DNA from: JBBRFH01 sp038224615
Lineage (GTDB): Bacteria > Planctomycetota > Phycisphaerae > Tepidisphaerales > Tepidisphaeraceae
Direction: 5' to 3'
DNA length: 12,646 bases
Assembly (NCBI GenBank): GCA_038224615.1
Contig: JBBRFH010000083.1
Coordinates: 1-12,646 of the forward strand
The notes under the pieces were generated by a model that saw only the letters and a list, made by a program, of their open reading frames with translations, had not been told where the DNA came from and did not search any database. Shown piece by piece: positions 1-7,315 of this stretch (the stretch's first letter is position 1; each line of letters starts with the position of its first letter). A program made the position numbers and the translations under genes.

Positions 1-62
1 TCGAGCGTGTTGTCGATCTCGCGGTAGATGACCGAGTTCGGTTCTGAGTAAATGACTGCCAT
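1..62 (-). CDS. actC: Probable ActC start (partial, runs off left edge)
   Basis: A minus-strand ATG at 62-60 opens a frame that stays open to the window edge and begins MAVIYSEPNSVIYREIDNTL. Codon use is GC-rich at third positions, like the neighbouring genes. It lies just after actB on the same strand. In ACIII operons actB is normally followed by actC, an NrfD/PsrC-like integral membrane subunit of about ten helices that carries the quinol site. Only about 20 codons are visible and none reach a membrane segment, so the identity comes from position, not from a domain. No clear Shine-Dalgarno sequence precedes the ATG; the upstream bases are the end of a repeat region. Confidence 0.6.
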   Translation of the reverse strand, partial: MAVIYSEPNSVIYREIDNTL

Positions 63-176
63 GAGCGAATCCAAATCCGAATGACGAAACCAGAAGCCCG
101 AATCAAATCCGAATGACGAAATCCGAAACCGGATGCCTGAAGACCCGACGTTTCGTCATTCGTCATTCATCTCCTG
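63..176. repeat. Repeat-rich hairpin region between actB and actC
   Basis: An 18-bp sequence, CAAATCCGAATGACGAAA, occurs perfectly at 72-89 and 104-121, a 32-bp period. The second copy ends in CGAATGACGAAA (110-121), which is exactly the reverse complement of TTTCGTCATTCG at 151-162. This gives a 12-bp stem with a 29-nt loop. The loop contains a smaller hairpin (TCCG at 122-125 with CGGA at 130-133). A further GTCATTC phrase follows at 162-168. The region fills the whole gap between the actB stop and the putative actC start. It could tune expression of actC relative to actAB or protect mRNA ends; this is inferred. No protein-coding signal was seen here. Confidence 0.8.
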
Positions 177-3100
177 CTAATGCTCTTTCTCGGCCGCCGC
201 CTCGGGTTCCTTCGTGGGGTTGCGAAGCTTGGCCATGTGCTTGGTGCGCGGGCGGTTGTTTAGTTCTTCGAGAACCGCGTACGCCCGCTGGTTCTTGTGC
301 AACTTGCTGACGAGCGATTCGGAATCGTTCAAATCGCCGAACACGATCGCCTCGGTCGGGCACGCCTGCTGGCACGCGGTGACGACATCGAAGTCGTCGA
401 CCGTCGGCTTCTCACGCTGTCCCTGTGCCCACTCGTTGCGGCGGTCGATGGTGGCGCTCTTAATGCGCTGGGTGCAGTAGGTACACTTTTCCATGACGCC
501 GCGCATCCGGACGGTGACTTCAGGGTTGAAGACCATCGCCTTGATCTTGTCGATCGACTGCTGCTGCTGCGTATCAGGAATACCCAGCCAAGGCGTCGGG
601 AAGTCGCCCGGCACACGCGACTGGTAATCGAGGTAGTTGAACCGACGCACCTTGTACGGGCAGTTGTTCGAGCAGTACCGCGTGCCGATGCAGCGGTTGT
701 AAACCATCGTGTTGAGGCCTTCGGTGTCGTGTACGGTGGCAGCGACCGGGCAGACCTCTTCACACGGGGCGTTCTCGCAGTGAACGCACATCATCGGCTG
801 GAACGTGACCTGCGGGTTCGGATCGTCGATCGGGCCTTTGTAGTAGCGATCAATGCGCAGCCAGTGCATCTCGCGATTCATGATGACCTGATCGCGCCCC
901 ACGACCGGGATGTTGTTCTCGGCGACACATGCCATGACGCACGCGTTGCAGCCGATGCAACTGTTCATGTCGATCGACATGCCCCAGGCGTGCGGATTGT
1001 TGAACGCGTCGGGCCCGCCTTCGGTCTTGGCGCCGGGCTTGTACGGCTCGGGGAAAAGCTGCAGCGGCAAAAGCTTGTGGGCCTTGCTGTGCGGAGCGCC
1101 GGGGTTCTCGACGAACGCCTTGAGCGTCGACTCGTGAACGATCAGGCCCGGCTTGCTCTTTTCGCCGATGCGTTTTTCGCGAACGTCAAAACCGACCGGC
1201 TCGATGATGTGGTGCGCCTGCGTGGTGGCGACGTCGGCGGTCCCGCCGGCGCGCTCGGCGAGGGCGCCGTAGGCGACGTACATCGTCGAGGAGGTACGAA
1301 GCGAGTAAGTGTCGTAGCCGACGCCCGAGCCGATCGAGCCGAAGCGGTCGGAGAGCAGTTGGGCGCCTGCGATCTTGCGGGCCCAGCCGAGCGGAAGCGT
1401 GATGACGCCCTGGGGCTGGCCGGGCAGGATGTAGCCGGGAATCGTCAACGCTTTGCTGCCGAGCTTGATCGTGATCAGGTCGATGGTGTGATCGCGCTGT
1501 TCGACACCCAATTTTATGGCGTCGGCGTAGCTGATGTAGGCGACGTTGTCCCAGGAGACCTTGCTCACCGGGTCCGGCACTTCCATGAGCCAGCCATTAT
1601 TGATGAACCGGCCGTCGTACATTTTGTAGTCGGCGACGAAGCGGAGCTCGAACGCCTCGTCCGTATTCGCCGGCTCGATGTTGACCTTCGGGCTTTGGAC
1701 GCTCAGCTTGGTCGCCGGCGCGCTGCCTTCGACGAAGCCGTCGTGCAGCGCCTTGCGCAACGCCTTGGAGTTGGCGACGTTCTTGTCGTTCAACCGGGCG
1801 GCCCAGGTGCCGTAGAAAACCGACTGCGAAGTCGCGTTGGTGTCGCCGGCGATGACCGCGAGCAGTTCAGCGGGCGTCTTGCCGGCAAACAGCGGCTCGA
1901 TCATCGGCTGTTGCAGACAGATCGTGCCGTCGTAGGCAACACTGTCGCCCCATGATTCCAGATAGTGAGCGCGGTTGACGTGCCAGGTGGACTGCTGCGA
2001 CGTCTCGTTGAAGTACAGCGACAGGTGGATCGACGTCGGCACGGCCGCGAGGCCGGCGTTGAAATTCAGGTCGGTCGGCGCGTCGTAAACCGGGTTGCCG
2101 CCGAGCATGATCAGCGTGTCGATCGACTTGGCGTTCATCGCGTCGACGAGCGTCTTGATGCTCTCGGCGTGAGTGGGCCGGTCGGTGTCGGGCAAAACGG
2201 TGATCGTGCTGCCGAACGCGCCGAGCGTGTCGTTGATCTTGGCGATGACGCCGAGGATCTCCGGACGCAGGTGGTATCCGCCGGCGACGATGACCTTGCC
2301 GGTTTTGGTTGAGATGTCGGCCCACAGCGCGTCAATAAAGGCGATCTCCGACGCCGCCAGCGAACGCCCGCTCTCAAGCCCAGCCTTGAACGCCAGTTGC
2401 AGGATCAGCTCTTCGATCAGGCGAATTTTAGCGGGCACGCGCTCGTCGGCGATGGTGCCGGTGGTGCTGTAGCGCGATTCGATCTGGTACAGCCGATTCA
2501 TGGTCTTGTCAGCGTCCGCAGTGCGGCGGCGCGAGGACCATTCATTGGCGTGACGCAAAGCGTCGGGGTGCTGCCCGAGCAAATCGGCGTCGAAGCTGAC
2601 AACCACATCCGCAGCGGCGATGTTATAGATCTGGCGATAAGCAGCGGAAAACGCGAGCTTGGAAGCGGTCAGCTCATTATCGCGGCTGATCGGCTCGTAC
2701 TCGTATACCTTGACGTTGGGAAAGGCCTTCTTGAATGCCGCAAGCTGCGCTGCAAAGGTCGGCGAGCTGGTCTGCTCGGTCAGGATCGCAATCTTGCCGC
2801 TGTCGGCGCCTTTGAGCTTGGCGAAGTGCTGACTGGCGAATTCAGTAAACCCTTGCCACGTCGAAGCTTCGCGAGCGGTGGACCCTTTCTTGACGATCGC
2901 CCGGCTGCGCTCGGGGTCGTACATCTCCAAGAGGGTGGCTTGCGCGATCAGCGTCGAAGCGCCGAGCTTCCCGCCGAAGGTCTTGCACTGCGGGTGCAGC
3001 GGGTTGCCTTCGATCTTGATGGGCCGACCGTCGAATGTGGTGACGAGCAGAGGCTGCGCGTAACCGCCTAATTCAAAAGCGCTTGCATAGCGTTCGGGGA

Positions 3101-3380
3101 TGCCCGGGGTACGGCCGATGGGGCGCGAGGTCTGCTCGACCACATTTTCCTTAGGCCAGCGCCGACAGCCCGTCACGGTGATGCCCGCCAGCGCCATCGA
3201 GGCACCTGCAAGCTTCAGAAAATGACGGCGCGACTGGCTGCTGAGCATGGTTCCCGGCTGGTAGGTGGGGAACTCATTCTCAATGGCCGCCCGGACGGCC
3301 GGCGTTTCCGCCAGCTCGTTGAGCGATTGCCAGTACTGACGACCCGTGTGAACAGGACTTTGTGGCGTTTTATCGTTCAT
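177..3380 (-). CDS. actB: Alternative complex III FeS/MoCo-like subunit ActB
   Basis: ActB is the large peripheral subunit of ACIII, which oxidises quinol and passes electrons to periplasmic acceptors. Residues 1-45 match the extended Tat leader type (a YWQSLNELAETP block before the twin arginines). They are followed by SRRHFLK at 50-56, a hydrophobic stretch and VTGC ending at Cys72, a possible lipobox. Residues of about 80-780 are the molybdopterin-oxidoreductase-like half. It has very few cysteines and no N-terminal FeS motif, consistent with the cofactor-free half known in ACIII. The C-terminal half carries ferredoxin-type cysteines: C808/811/814/818, C865/868/873/877, C897/903/907 and C966/969/1003/1007, fitting four FeS clusters. 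The chosen start (1067 aa) overlaps the actA stop as ATGA, implying translational coupling; a GTG/ATG six codons upstream is less likely. Confidence 0.95.
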   Translation of the reverse strand: MNDKTPQSPVHTGRQYWQSLNELAETPAVRAAIENEFPTYQPGTMLSSQSRRHFLKLAGASMALAGITVTGCRRWPKENVVEQTSRPIGRTPGIPERYASAFELGGYAQPLLVTTFDGRPIKIEGNPLHPQCKTFGGKLGASTLIAQATLLEMYDPERSRAIVKKGSTAREASTWQGFTEFASQHFAKLKGADSGKIAILTEQTSSPTFAAQLAAFKKAFPNVKVYEYEPISRDNELTASKLAFSAAYRQIYNIAAADVVVSFDADLLGQHPDALRHANEWSSRRRTADADKTMNRLYQIESRYSTTGTIADERVPAKIRLIEELILQLAFKAGLESGRSLAASEIAFIDALWADISTKTGKVIVAGGYHLRPEILGVIAKINDTLGAFGSTITVLPDTDRPTHAESIKTLVDAMNAKSIDTLIMLGGNPVYDAPTDLNFNAGLAAVPTSIHLSLYFNETSQQSTWHVNRAHYLESWGDSVAYDGTICLQQPMIEPLFAGKTPAELLAVIAGDTNATSQSVFYGTWAARLNDKNVANSKALRKALHDGFVEGSAPATKLSVQSPKVNIEPANTDEAFELRFVADYKMYDGRFINNGWLMEVPDPVSKVSWDNVAYISYADAIKLGVEQRDHTIDLITIKLGSKALTIPGYILPGQPQGVITLPLGWARKIAGAQLLSDRFGSIGSGVGYDTYSLRTSSTMYVAYGALAERAGGTADVATTQAHHIIEPVGFDVREKRIGEKSKPGLIVHESTLKAFVENPGAPHSKAHKLLPLQLFPEPYKPGAKTEGGPDAFNNPHAWGMSIDMNSCIGCNACVMACVAENNIPVVGRDQVIMNREMHWLRIDRYYKGPIDDPNPQVTFQPMMCVHCENAPCEEVCPVAATVHDTEGLNTMVYNRCIGTRYCSNNCPYKVRRFNYLDYQSRVPGDFPTPWLGIPDTQQQQSIDKIKAMVFNPEVTVRMRGVMEKCTYCTQRIKSATIDRRNEWAQGQREKPTVDDFDVVTACQQACPTEAIVFGDLNDSESLVSKLHKNQRAYAVLEELNNRPRTKHMAKLRNPTKEPEAAAEKEH

Positions 3381-4135
3381 CGGTGACACGTGGAGCAACT
3401 GGTCATGAACATCGGATCACGGATCTGGTACTTGGCGTGCAGATGCTTGCCGAGCATCTCCTGCGTGATCGTGTCGGTCTTGTACTCTTTTTGCAGCGCC
3501 TTAAAGACGTCAAAGCTCTCGGTGCCCGGCTCGGCGAGTGAAAGCTTGTCGGGGGTGAAGCCCAGGTTCGTCACCTGGTCCTTCGGCCAGAGCGATTTTT
3601 CGGTGTTGCGGTGGCACTCGACACACCAGCCCATCGACAGGTTCTTGGCCTGGTGTACGCCGGCGACATCCATGTGATCGATGCGGCCGTGACACTGCAT
3701 GCAGGAGACGCCTTTGTTCACATGGGCCGAGTGATTGAAGTAGGCGAAATCGGGCAGGTCATGGACTTTCACCCAGGGGATCGAACGCCCGGTTGCCCAG
3801 GACTCGCGCACCGCCGCGAGTTTGGGGCTTTCGGCGCGGATGTTGACGTGACAGTTCATGCACGTCTGCGTCGGCGGGATCGCGGCGAAGCCGGCCTTGT
3901 CGACCGTCGTGTGACAGTAACGACAGTCCAGCCCGAGTTGCCCGACGTGCAGCGCGTGGCTGTACGCCACGGGCTGCTCCGGTTGGTAGCCGACGTCCGT
4001 GTTCTCCGGCGAAGCGCCAATGGTGACCACCGTCGGCACATACGTCGCACCGCCGACCACCATCAAGATGAGCAGCGGCAACAGCAGGTTGGCCGTCTTC
4101 GGAAAGACGTACTTCGAGGTGTACTTGTCTGCCAT
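3377..4135 (-). CDS. actA: Alternative complex III pentaheme cytochrome c ActA
   Basis: A 252-residue membrane-anchored pentaheme cytochrome c, the electron-transfer subunit of ACIII. There are five CxxCH haem sites at residues 71-75, 92-96, 145-149, 171-175 and 247-251, the number known for ActA. A single hydrophobic segment at about 14-38 (TANLLLPLLILMVVGG) acts as anchor, leaving the haem domain in the periplasm. The frame is open further upstream to 4297. That extension is rich in Arg and Cys and unlike the family, whereas the ATG at 4135 starts directly before the anchor, so 4135 was chosen. It is the first gene of the operon, followed by actB with a 4-bp overlap. The protein ends at the fifth haem site (CSTCHR). 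Confidence 0.95.
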   Translation of the reverse strand: MADKYTSKYVFPKTANLLLPLLILMVVGGATYVPTVVTIGASPENTDVGYQPEQPVAYSHALHVGQLGLDCRYCHTTVDKAGFAAIPPTQTCMNCHVNIRAESPKLAAVRESWATGRSIPWVKVHDLPDFAYFNHSAHVNKGVSCMQCHGRIDHMDVAGVHQAKNLSMGWCVECHRNTEKSLWPKDQVTNLGFTPDKLSLAEPGTESFDVFKALQKEYKTDTITQEMLGKHLHAKYQIRDPMFMTSCSTCHR

Positions 4136-4369
4136 AATGTTTGACGAATCGTGCCTTCGTCGTCGAGAGTCGCGACACGTTAAAGGAACCGATGCGCCGT
4201 TACAAACTTTGCAGCGATGAATAATCCCTAAAGCGCGACGATAACAGCAGAAAAGCCGGGGTTGCGACATCATGCCGCAGGACGATGCCGCTTGCAAAAC
4301 GGATTAAATTGTCCGAACATAAGGGGTTCGATCCTCGTTTTGTGGGGAATCCTCAAGCTTCCCGCGATC
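4136..4369. promoter_or_regulatory. Leader region upstream of actA (promoter not resolved)
   Basis: A 234-bp gap lies between the Rieske/FAD gene stop and the actA start. It should hold the terminator of the first and the promoter of the second, but I found no good -35/-10 pair or strong terminator. On the actA strand a small hairpin (GACGAA/TTCGTC, at 4156-4161 and 4143-4148, 7-nt loop) ends 7 nt before the ATG and covers the only AAGG that could serve as ribosome binding site. It reuses the ACGAA phrase seen in the larger repeats. No other gene is supported here. Confidence 0.35.
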
Positions 4370-5911
4370 CTACCCCGCGGACGACTCCTTCGCCTCGGGC
4401 AAATCTTCCGTACTCGGCCCGATCAACAGTGCGCCGGTGCAACTGAATCGACTGCCATGACACGGGCAATCCCATGTGTGCTCGACCGTGTTCCAGTGGA
4501 CGACGCACTTCAGATGCGGACAAATGGCGCTGAGCTTGTGAACCGCGCCGCTTGGCTCCTTATAGATCGCCAGCTTGTGCAATCCCTGTCGCATCACGCC
4601 GCCTGTGCCGGGGGCGAGTTCATCGGGGCTTTTGATGTCGCCGGCGGTGATCAGGTCGGCGTACTGCTTCGTGACGTTCAAGGTCTCGCTGATAAAATCG
4701 GTGGTGAGCAGTTTGCGTGACGGGCTGTAAATCTGCGCCCACGGATTCTCCCGGCCGGCAATGAGGTCGCGGATGAGGATGGCGCCGAGCGTCGCGTGGG
4801 TCAGACCCATCCCGCTGTCGCCGGTGATGACGAACACGCCGTCGCCTTTAGTGAGCGCTTCCCCGATGAACGCCAGGCCGTCGAGCGGTTCCTGCACCTG
4901 GCCGGACCAGCGCGAGGTTTCGACGCCGGCCTTGGGGAAATGCCTGCGGGTCCACTCTGTCAGCGCCTTGAAGTGGTCGATCTTCGGATCGTCCTGCCCG
5001 GTCTTGTGATCCTCGCCTCCGACCAGCAGCACCTGCTTGGCTGGGTCATCGGCGTCGGCCAGACGCACATAGTGATAGCGGTCGTGCGTGTCCCAATAGA
5101 GCGCGTTGGGATAGACATCGCGATCGACGAGGAACCCGATGACGTAGGTGCGGTAGGCGGCCTGCTTGGTGTAGATGCCGAGCCAGTCGTTGATCGGCGT
5201 GGGCGTGTTGGTCGCGACGACGACCTGATCGGCATGCAACGTCGTGTCGTCATCGAGCGTCACGGTGACGCGTTCGCCTTTGCCCGCGCCCTTGACGTCG
5301 ACCACGCGTTTGCCGGTGCGAATCGTGGTCCCGCGCTGCTCGGCCGCGTTGGCGAGCGCGAGCAGATAGATCATGGGCTGAAAGACCGCCTGGTTTTTGA
5401 ACTTGATCGCCCGCCGCCGAATCGGCCCGGCCTCGGCGACCCAGGTCCGGTCGGTCACGCCCGCGCGGAGCGCGGCGTCGAACTCGCGGTCCAGCAGGTC
5501 GCTTTCGTCATCGTCGGAGCGGAACAGAAACGCATCGACGCGCGAGAAGCCGCAATCGATCGCGTGTTCGTGGACGATCCGCTCGATTGTGTCGATCGCG
5601 GTGCAGTGGCTTTGGTACGCCAGCCTTGCGGTTTCAACGCCGTGCAGCTTTTCGAGATCGGCGAAGTGGTCGTCGATGATTGAGGACAGGTGCGCGCTGG
5701 TCCGCTCCGTCTGCCCCTGACCCACCGGGCCTTCGTCGAGGAGCAAGACCCGCTTGCCTTCGGTCGCGAGCATGTACGCCGTCGTCACGCCCGCGATGCC
5801 GGCACCGACGACGATCACGTCTGCGGAATCATTCGCATCGGGCGGGGGATAGCTGGGAAGTTCGATGGCATGGGTCCACCACGGTTGAGTCTGGCCGTCG
5901 CGCGATTTCAT
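4370..5911 (-). CDS. FAD-dependent oxidoreductase with C-terminal Rieske domain (YhfW-like)
   Basis: A 513-residue two-domain enzyme. Residues 31-61 form an N-terminal dinucleotide-binding fold (VIVVGAGIAGVTTAYML, glycines 36/38/41, acidic Glu60 after the second strand). A DAO/glycine-oxidase-type FAD domain runs to about residue 400, with a second FAD-contact block near VFVITGDSGMGLTHATLG. The C-terminus is a Rieske [2Fe-2S] domain with Cys464-Pro-His466 and Cys482-Pro-Cys-His485. This architecture matches the Bacillus YhfW type; the substrate is unknown. There is no signal peptide, so it is probably cytoplasmic. The ATG at 5911 was preferred over an upstream GTG at 5929 because a TAGGG stretch lies about 6-10 nt before it. 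It is upstream of actA on the same strand but 234 bp away, so co-transcription is uncertain. Confidence 0.88.
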   Translation of the reverse strand: MKSRDGQTQPWWTHAIELPSYPPPDANDSADVIVVGAGIAGVTTAYMLATEGKRVLLLDEGPVGQGQTERTSAHLSSIIDDHFADLEKLHGVETARLAYQSHCTAIDTIERIVHEHAIDCGFSRVDAFLFRSDDDESDLLDREFDAALRAGVTDRTWVAEAGPIRRRAIKFKNQAVFQPMIYLLALANAAEQRGTTIRTGKRVVDVKGAGKGERVTVTLDDDTTLHADQVVVATNTPTPINDWLGIYTKQAAYRTYVIGFLVDRDVYPNALYWDTHDRYHYVRLADADDPAKQVLLVGGEDHKTGQDDPKIDHFKALTEWTRRHFPKAGVETSRWSGQVQEPLDGLAFIGEALTKGDGVFVITGDSGMGLTHATLGAILIRDLIAGRENPWAQIYSPSRKLLTTDFISETLNVTKQYADLITAGDIKSPDELAPGTGGVMRQGLHKLAIYKEPSGAVHKLSAICPHLKCVVHWNTVEHTWDCPCHGSRFSCTGALLIGPSTEDLPEAKESSAG

Positions 5912-5979
5912 AAGCGACCCTAGCCTCACTCGACCGCGACGCTACACATTAAATTTTTTTCGCCGTAAGCTGATTTGCT
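5912..5979. promoter_or_regulatory. Divergent intergenic region with AT-rich core
   Basis: These 68 bp separate two divergently transcribed genes and must contain both promoters unless transcription enters from further away. The middle (about 5946-5959, ATTAAATTTTTTT) is strikingly AT-rich against the GC-rich surroundings. TTTAAT on the minus strand could be a -10 element for the Rieske/FAD gene, but no matching -35 is evident on either strand. Confidence 0.35.
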
Positions 5980-6609
5980 GTGCAGAGACGCCGTGTGCAT
6001 CTGAAGCCTTGGCTGTGGTCGCTGGCGACGCTGGCGATCGTCGGCGGGATCGTGGCGTTCGGGCTTTGGACGCTCCGACAGCCCGCCGCCGTCGCCATTG
6101 CGCCGGTCGCGGCCACCCAGCCGAAGCGATTGGTCGTCGGGAACGACTATTACGTCTTCGTGCGTCTCGTCGAGCTCTCGTCGCGCAAAGCGAACGGCTC
6201 CAACTGGGACAGCGGCAACGACTCGGCCCCGGACCCGTACTACTACATCTTCTGGCACGGCACCCGCGTCTTCGAGTCGGCGACGCGCAGCGATTCACTC
6301 ATCGCCACCTGGGATCTCGCCCGCGTCGACCTGAAGGACATGGTCACCAACGGCGGCAAGTTCGACATCGCGTCGGCGATCAACGCGCCGATCGTCCGCG
6401 TCGAGCCCGGCGAGTCGATCAAGATCGAAGTGTGGGACGATGACCCCGTCGGCGATGACCTGGCGCTGCGCCTCGATGTCCCGCTCGATTCGCTTTCGCC
6501 CGGCGAAAACGTCCTCGCGCCCGGCGGCACCGTCCGCCGCCTCGACATCCAGATGATCGACCGCCAAACGCCCCTGGCCGACCTGATCGAAATGGCGGCC
6601 AGAAGATAA
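5980..6609 (+). CDS. Single-pass membrane protein with C2-like domain
   Basis: A 209-residue protein that I cannot name. Residues 1-9 are basic and 10-32 form one membrane segment (WLWSLATLAIVGGIVAFGLW), placing the rest outside the cytoplasm. Residues of about 53-192 resemble a C2 beta-sandwich. The hydrophobic strand YYVFVRLVEL is followed by an acidic loop with Asp81 and Asp85 before PYYYIFW. A later strand then runs into IKIEVWDDDPVGDD (147-160) and VPLDSL, which closely echoes the third calcium loop of C2 domains. Calcium binding is therefore plausible but inferred. The start is a GTG at 5980 with only a weak upstream ribosome site; no in-frame ATG lies before the membrane segment. It is divergent from the Rieske/FAD gene, with a large hairpin after its stop. 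Confidence 0.75.
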   Translation: MQRRRVHLKPWLWSLATLAIVGGIVAFGLWTLRQPAAVAIAPVAATQPKRLVVGNDYYVFVRLVELSSRKANGSNWDSGNDSAPDPYYYIFWHGTRVFESATRSDSLIATWDLARVDLKDMVTNGGKFDIASAINAPIVRVEPGESIKIEVWDDDPVGDDLALRLDVPLDSLSPGENVLAPGGTVRRLDIQMIDRQTPLADLIEMAARR

Positions 6610-6611
6610 GC

Positions 6612-6675
6612 CGTGTGACGTGATGAGTGATCCGTGCAAATAGGCGGCTTCACGGATCACTCGTCACTTCACACG
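6612..6675. terminator. Long imperfect hairpin after the C2-like gene
   Basis: Bases 6612-6636 and 6651-6675 are reverse complements at 23 of 25 positions, separated by a 14-nt loop (CAAATAGGCGGCTT). The left arm begins three bases after the stop of the C2-like gene, and the right arm ends nine bases before the ATG of the PqiA-like gene. The arms consist of repeated GTGA/GTGATGA-type phrases. There is no T-run after the stem, so it is not a textbook intrinsic terminator. It could instead be a transcript-end protector, an attenuator for the next gene or a dispersed repeat copy. The pairing is certain; the role is not. Confidence 0.6.
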
Positions 6676-6684
6676 CATCAACAG

Positions 6685-7233
6685 ATGACCCACACCCTGC
6701 ACTTCACCCGCCTGTGCATCCTGATCGCCGCGGCGCTGCTGGGGCTGGGGCTGATCGCGCCGTGCATGACGATCGTGCCGGGGATGGGGGAAATGGAATC
6801 GTGGGTGCGGCTGCTCAAGCCGTCGCTGCTGCGCCAGTCGCAATACTCACTTCTCAGCGGCATCCTCTCGATGATCGAGCACGGCAACGAGGGCATCGGG
6901 CTTCTGCTGCTGTTCTTCAGTTGCATCTTCCCCGCGTTGAAGCTGGCGATGATGGCGTGGGCGCAGCAGGTGCTCGCGGATCGGCGACCTGCGGGCCGGT
7001 GGCTGACGATCGTGCATCACATGGGGAAGTTCTCGATGCTCGACGTGATGGTGCTGGCACTGATCGTCGTCGCCATCAAGGGCCTGCCCGGCAACACCGA
7101 CATCCGCCTGCAATGGGGCGTGTGGGCGTTCGCAGGATCCGTTGTGCTGAGCCTCATCGCATCGGTGCTTCTGCACCGGCTTGAACGCGACAGGGCGACG
7201 CTGTTGCGTAATCGGGGAAATCGCGGACAATAG
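6685..7233 (+). CDS. PqiA-family integral membrane protein
   Basis: A 182-residue protein with four predicted membrane helices at about 8-30, 71-95, 111-130 and 146-168. The motifs fit the paraquat-inducible protein A family: YSLLSGI before helix 2, GIGLLLLFFSCIFPALKL in helix 2, GRW near 106, then KFSMLDVMVLALIVVAIKG in helix 3. E. coli PqiA carries two such units and works with the MCE protein PqiB in lipid transport across the envelope. This is a single-unit form, and no PqiB/MCE gene is adjacent, so the role is open. The frame extends upstream to a GTG at 6634, but that lies inside the hairpin and adds 17 non-hydrophobic residues, so the ATG at 6685 was chosen. No strong ribosome site is visible. 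Confidence 0.85.
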   Translation: MTHTLHFTRLCILIAAALLGLGLIAPCMTIVPGMGEMESWVRLLKPSLLRQSQYSLLSGILSMIEHGNEGIGLLLLFFSCIFPALKLAMMAWAQQVLADRRPAGRWLTIVHHMGKFSMLDVMVLALIVVAIKGLPGNTDIRLQWGVWAFAGSVVLSLIASVLLHRLERDRATLLRNRGNRGQ

Positions 7234-7315
7234 TGTTTTCGATTCCACGCGCGATCGCGGTACTTTCCTGCAGAATGTGCGTGAATCAGATCCTTTAGAA
7301 GGTTAACGTTTTCAC
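7234..7315 (+). promoter_or_regulatory. rnr upstream region with ribosome binding site
   Basis: The 82-bp gap between the PqiA-like gene and RNase R holds AGAAGG at 7297-7302, a good Shine-Dalgarno sequence but 13 nt from the ATG, slightly long. The 10-bp palindrome CGCGATCGCG lies at 7250-7259. A distinct promoter was not recognised, so rnr may also be read through from the PqiA-like gene. Confidence 0.4.

Noticed and set aside
72..121. Two 18-bp direct repeats as a possible CRISPR remnant
   Set aside because: Only two copies with a 14-bp gap, related inverted copies nearby, and no cas gene; the pattern fits a palindromic intergenic repeat better.
297..1955. Long 552-codon plus-strand open frame opposite actB
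   Set aside because: It lies fully antisense to a gene with unmistakable motifs. Its translation is dominated by Arg, Asp, Val and Ala with no domain pattern, as expected of a frame shadow in GC-rich DNA.
4136..4297. N-terminal extension of ActA to 4297
   Set aside because: The added 54 residues are Arg/Cys-rich and lie before the membrane anchor; the ATG at 4135 gives the usual ActA layout.
4321..4337. GGGGTTCGATCC resembling a tRNA T-arm
   Set aside because: The stem flanking the TTCGATC loop does not pair, and no acceptor, D or anticodon stems could be found around it, so no tRNA or clear tRNA-derived attachment site is supported.
7250..7259. CGCGATCGCG palindrome upstream of rnr as an operator
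   Set aside because: A GATC-centred palindrome of this length is common in GC-rich DNA and occurs once; nothing links it to a regulator.
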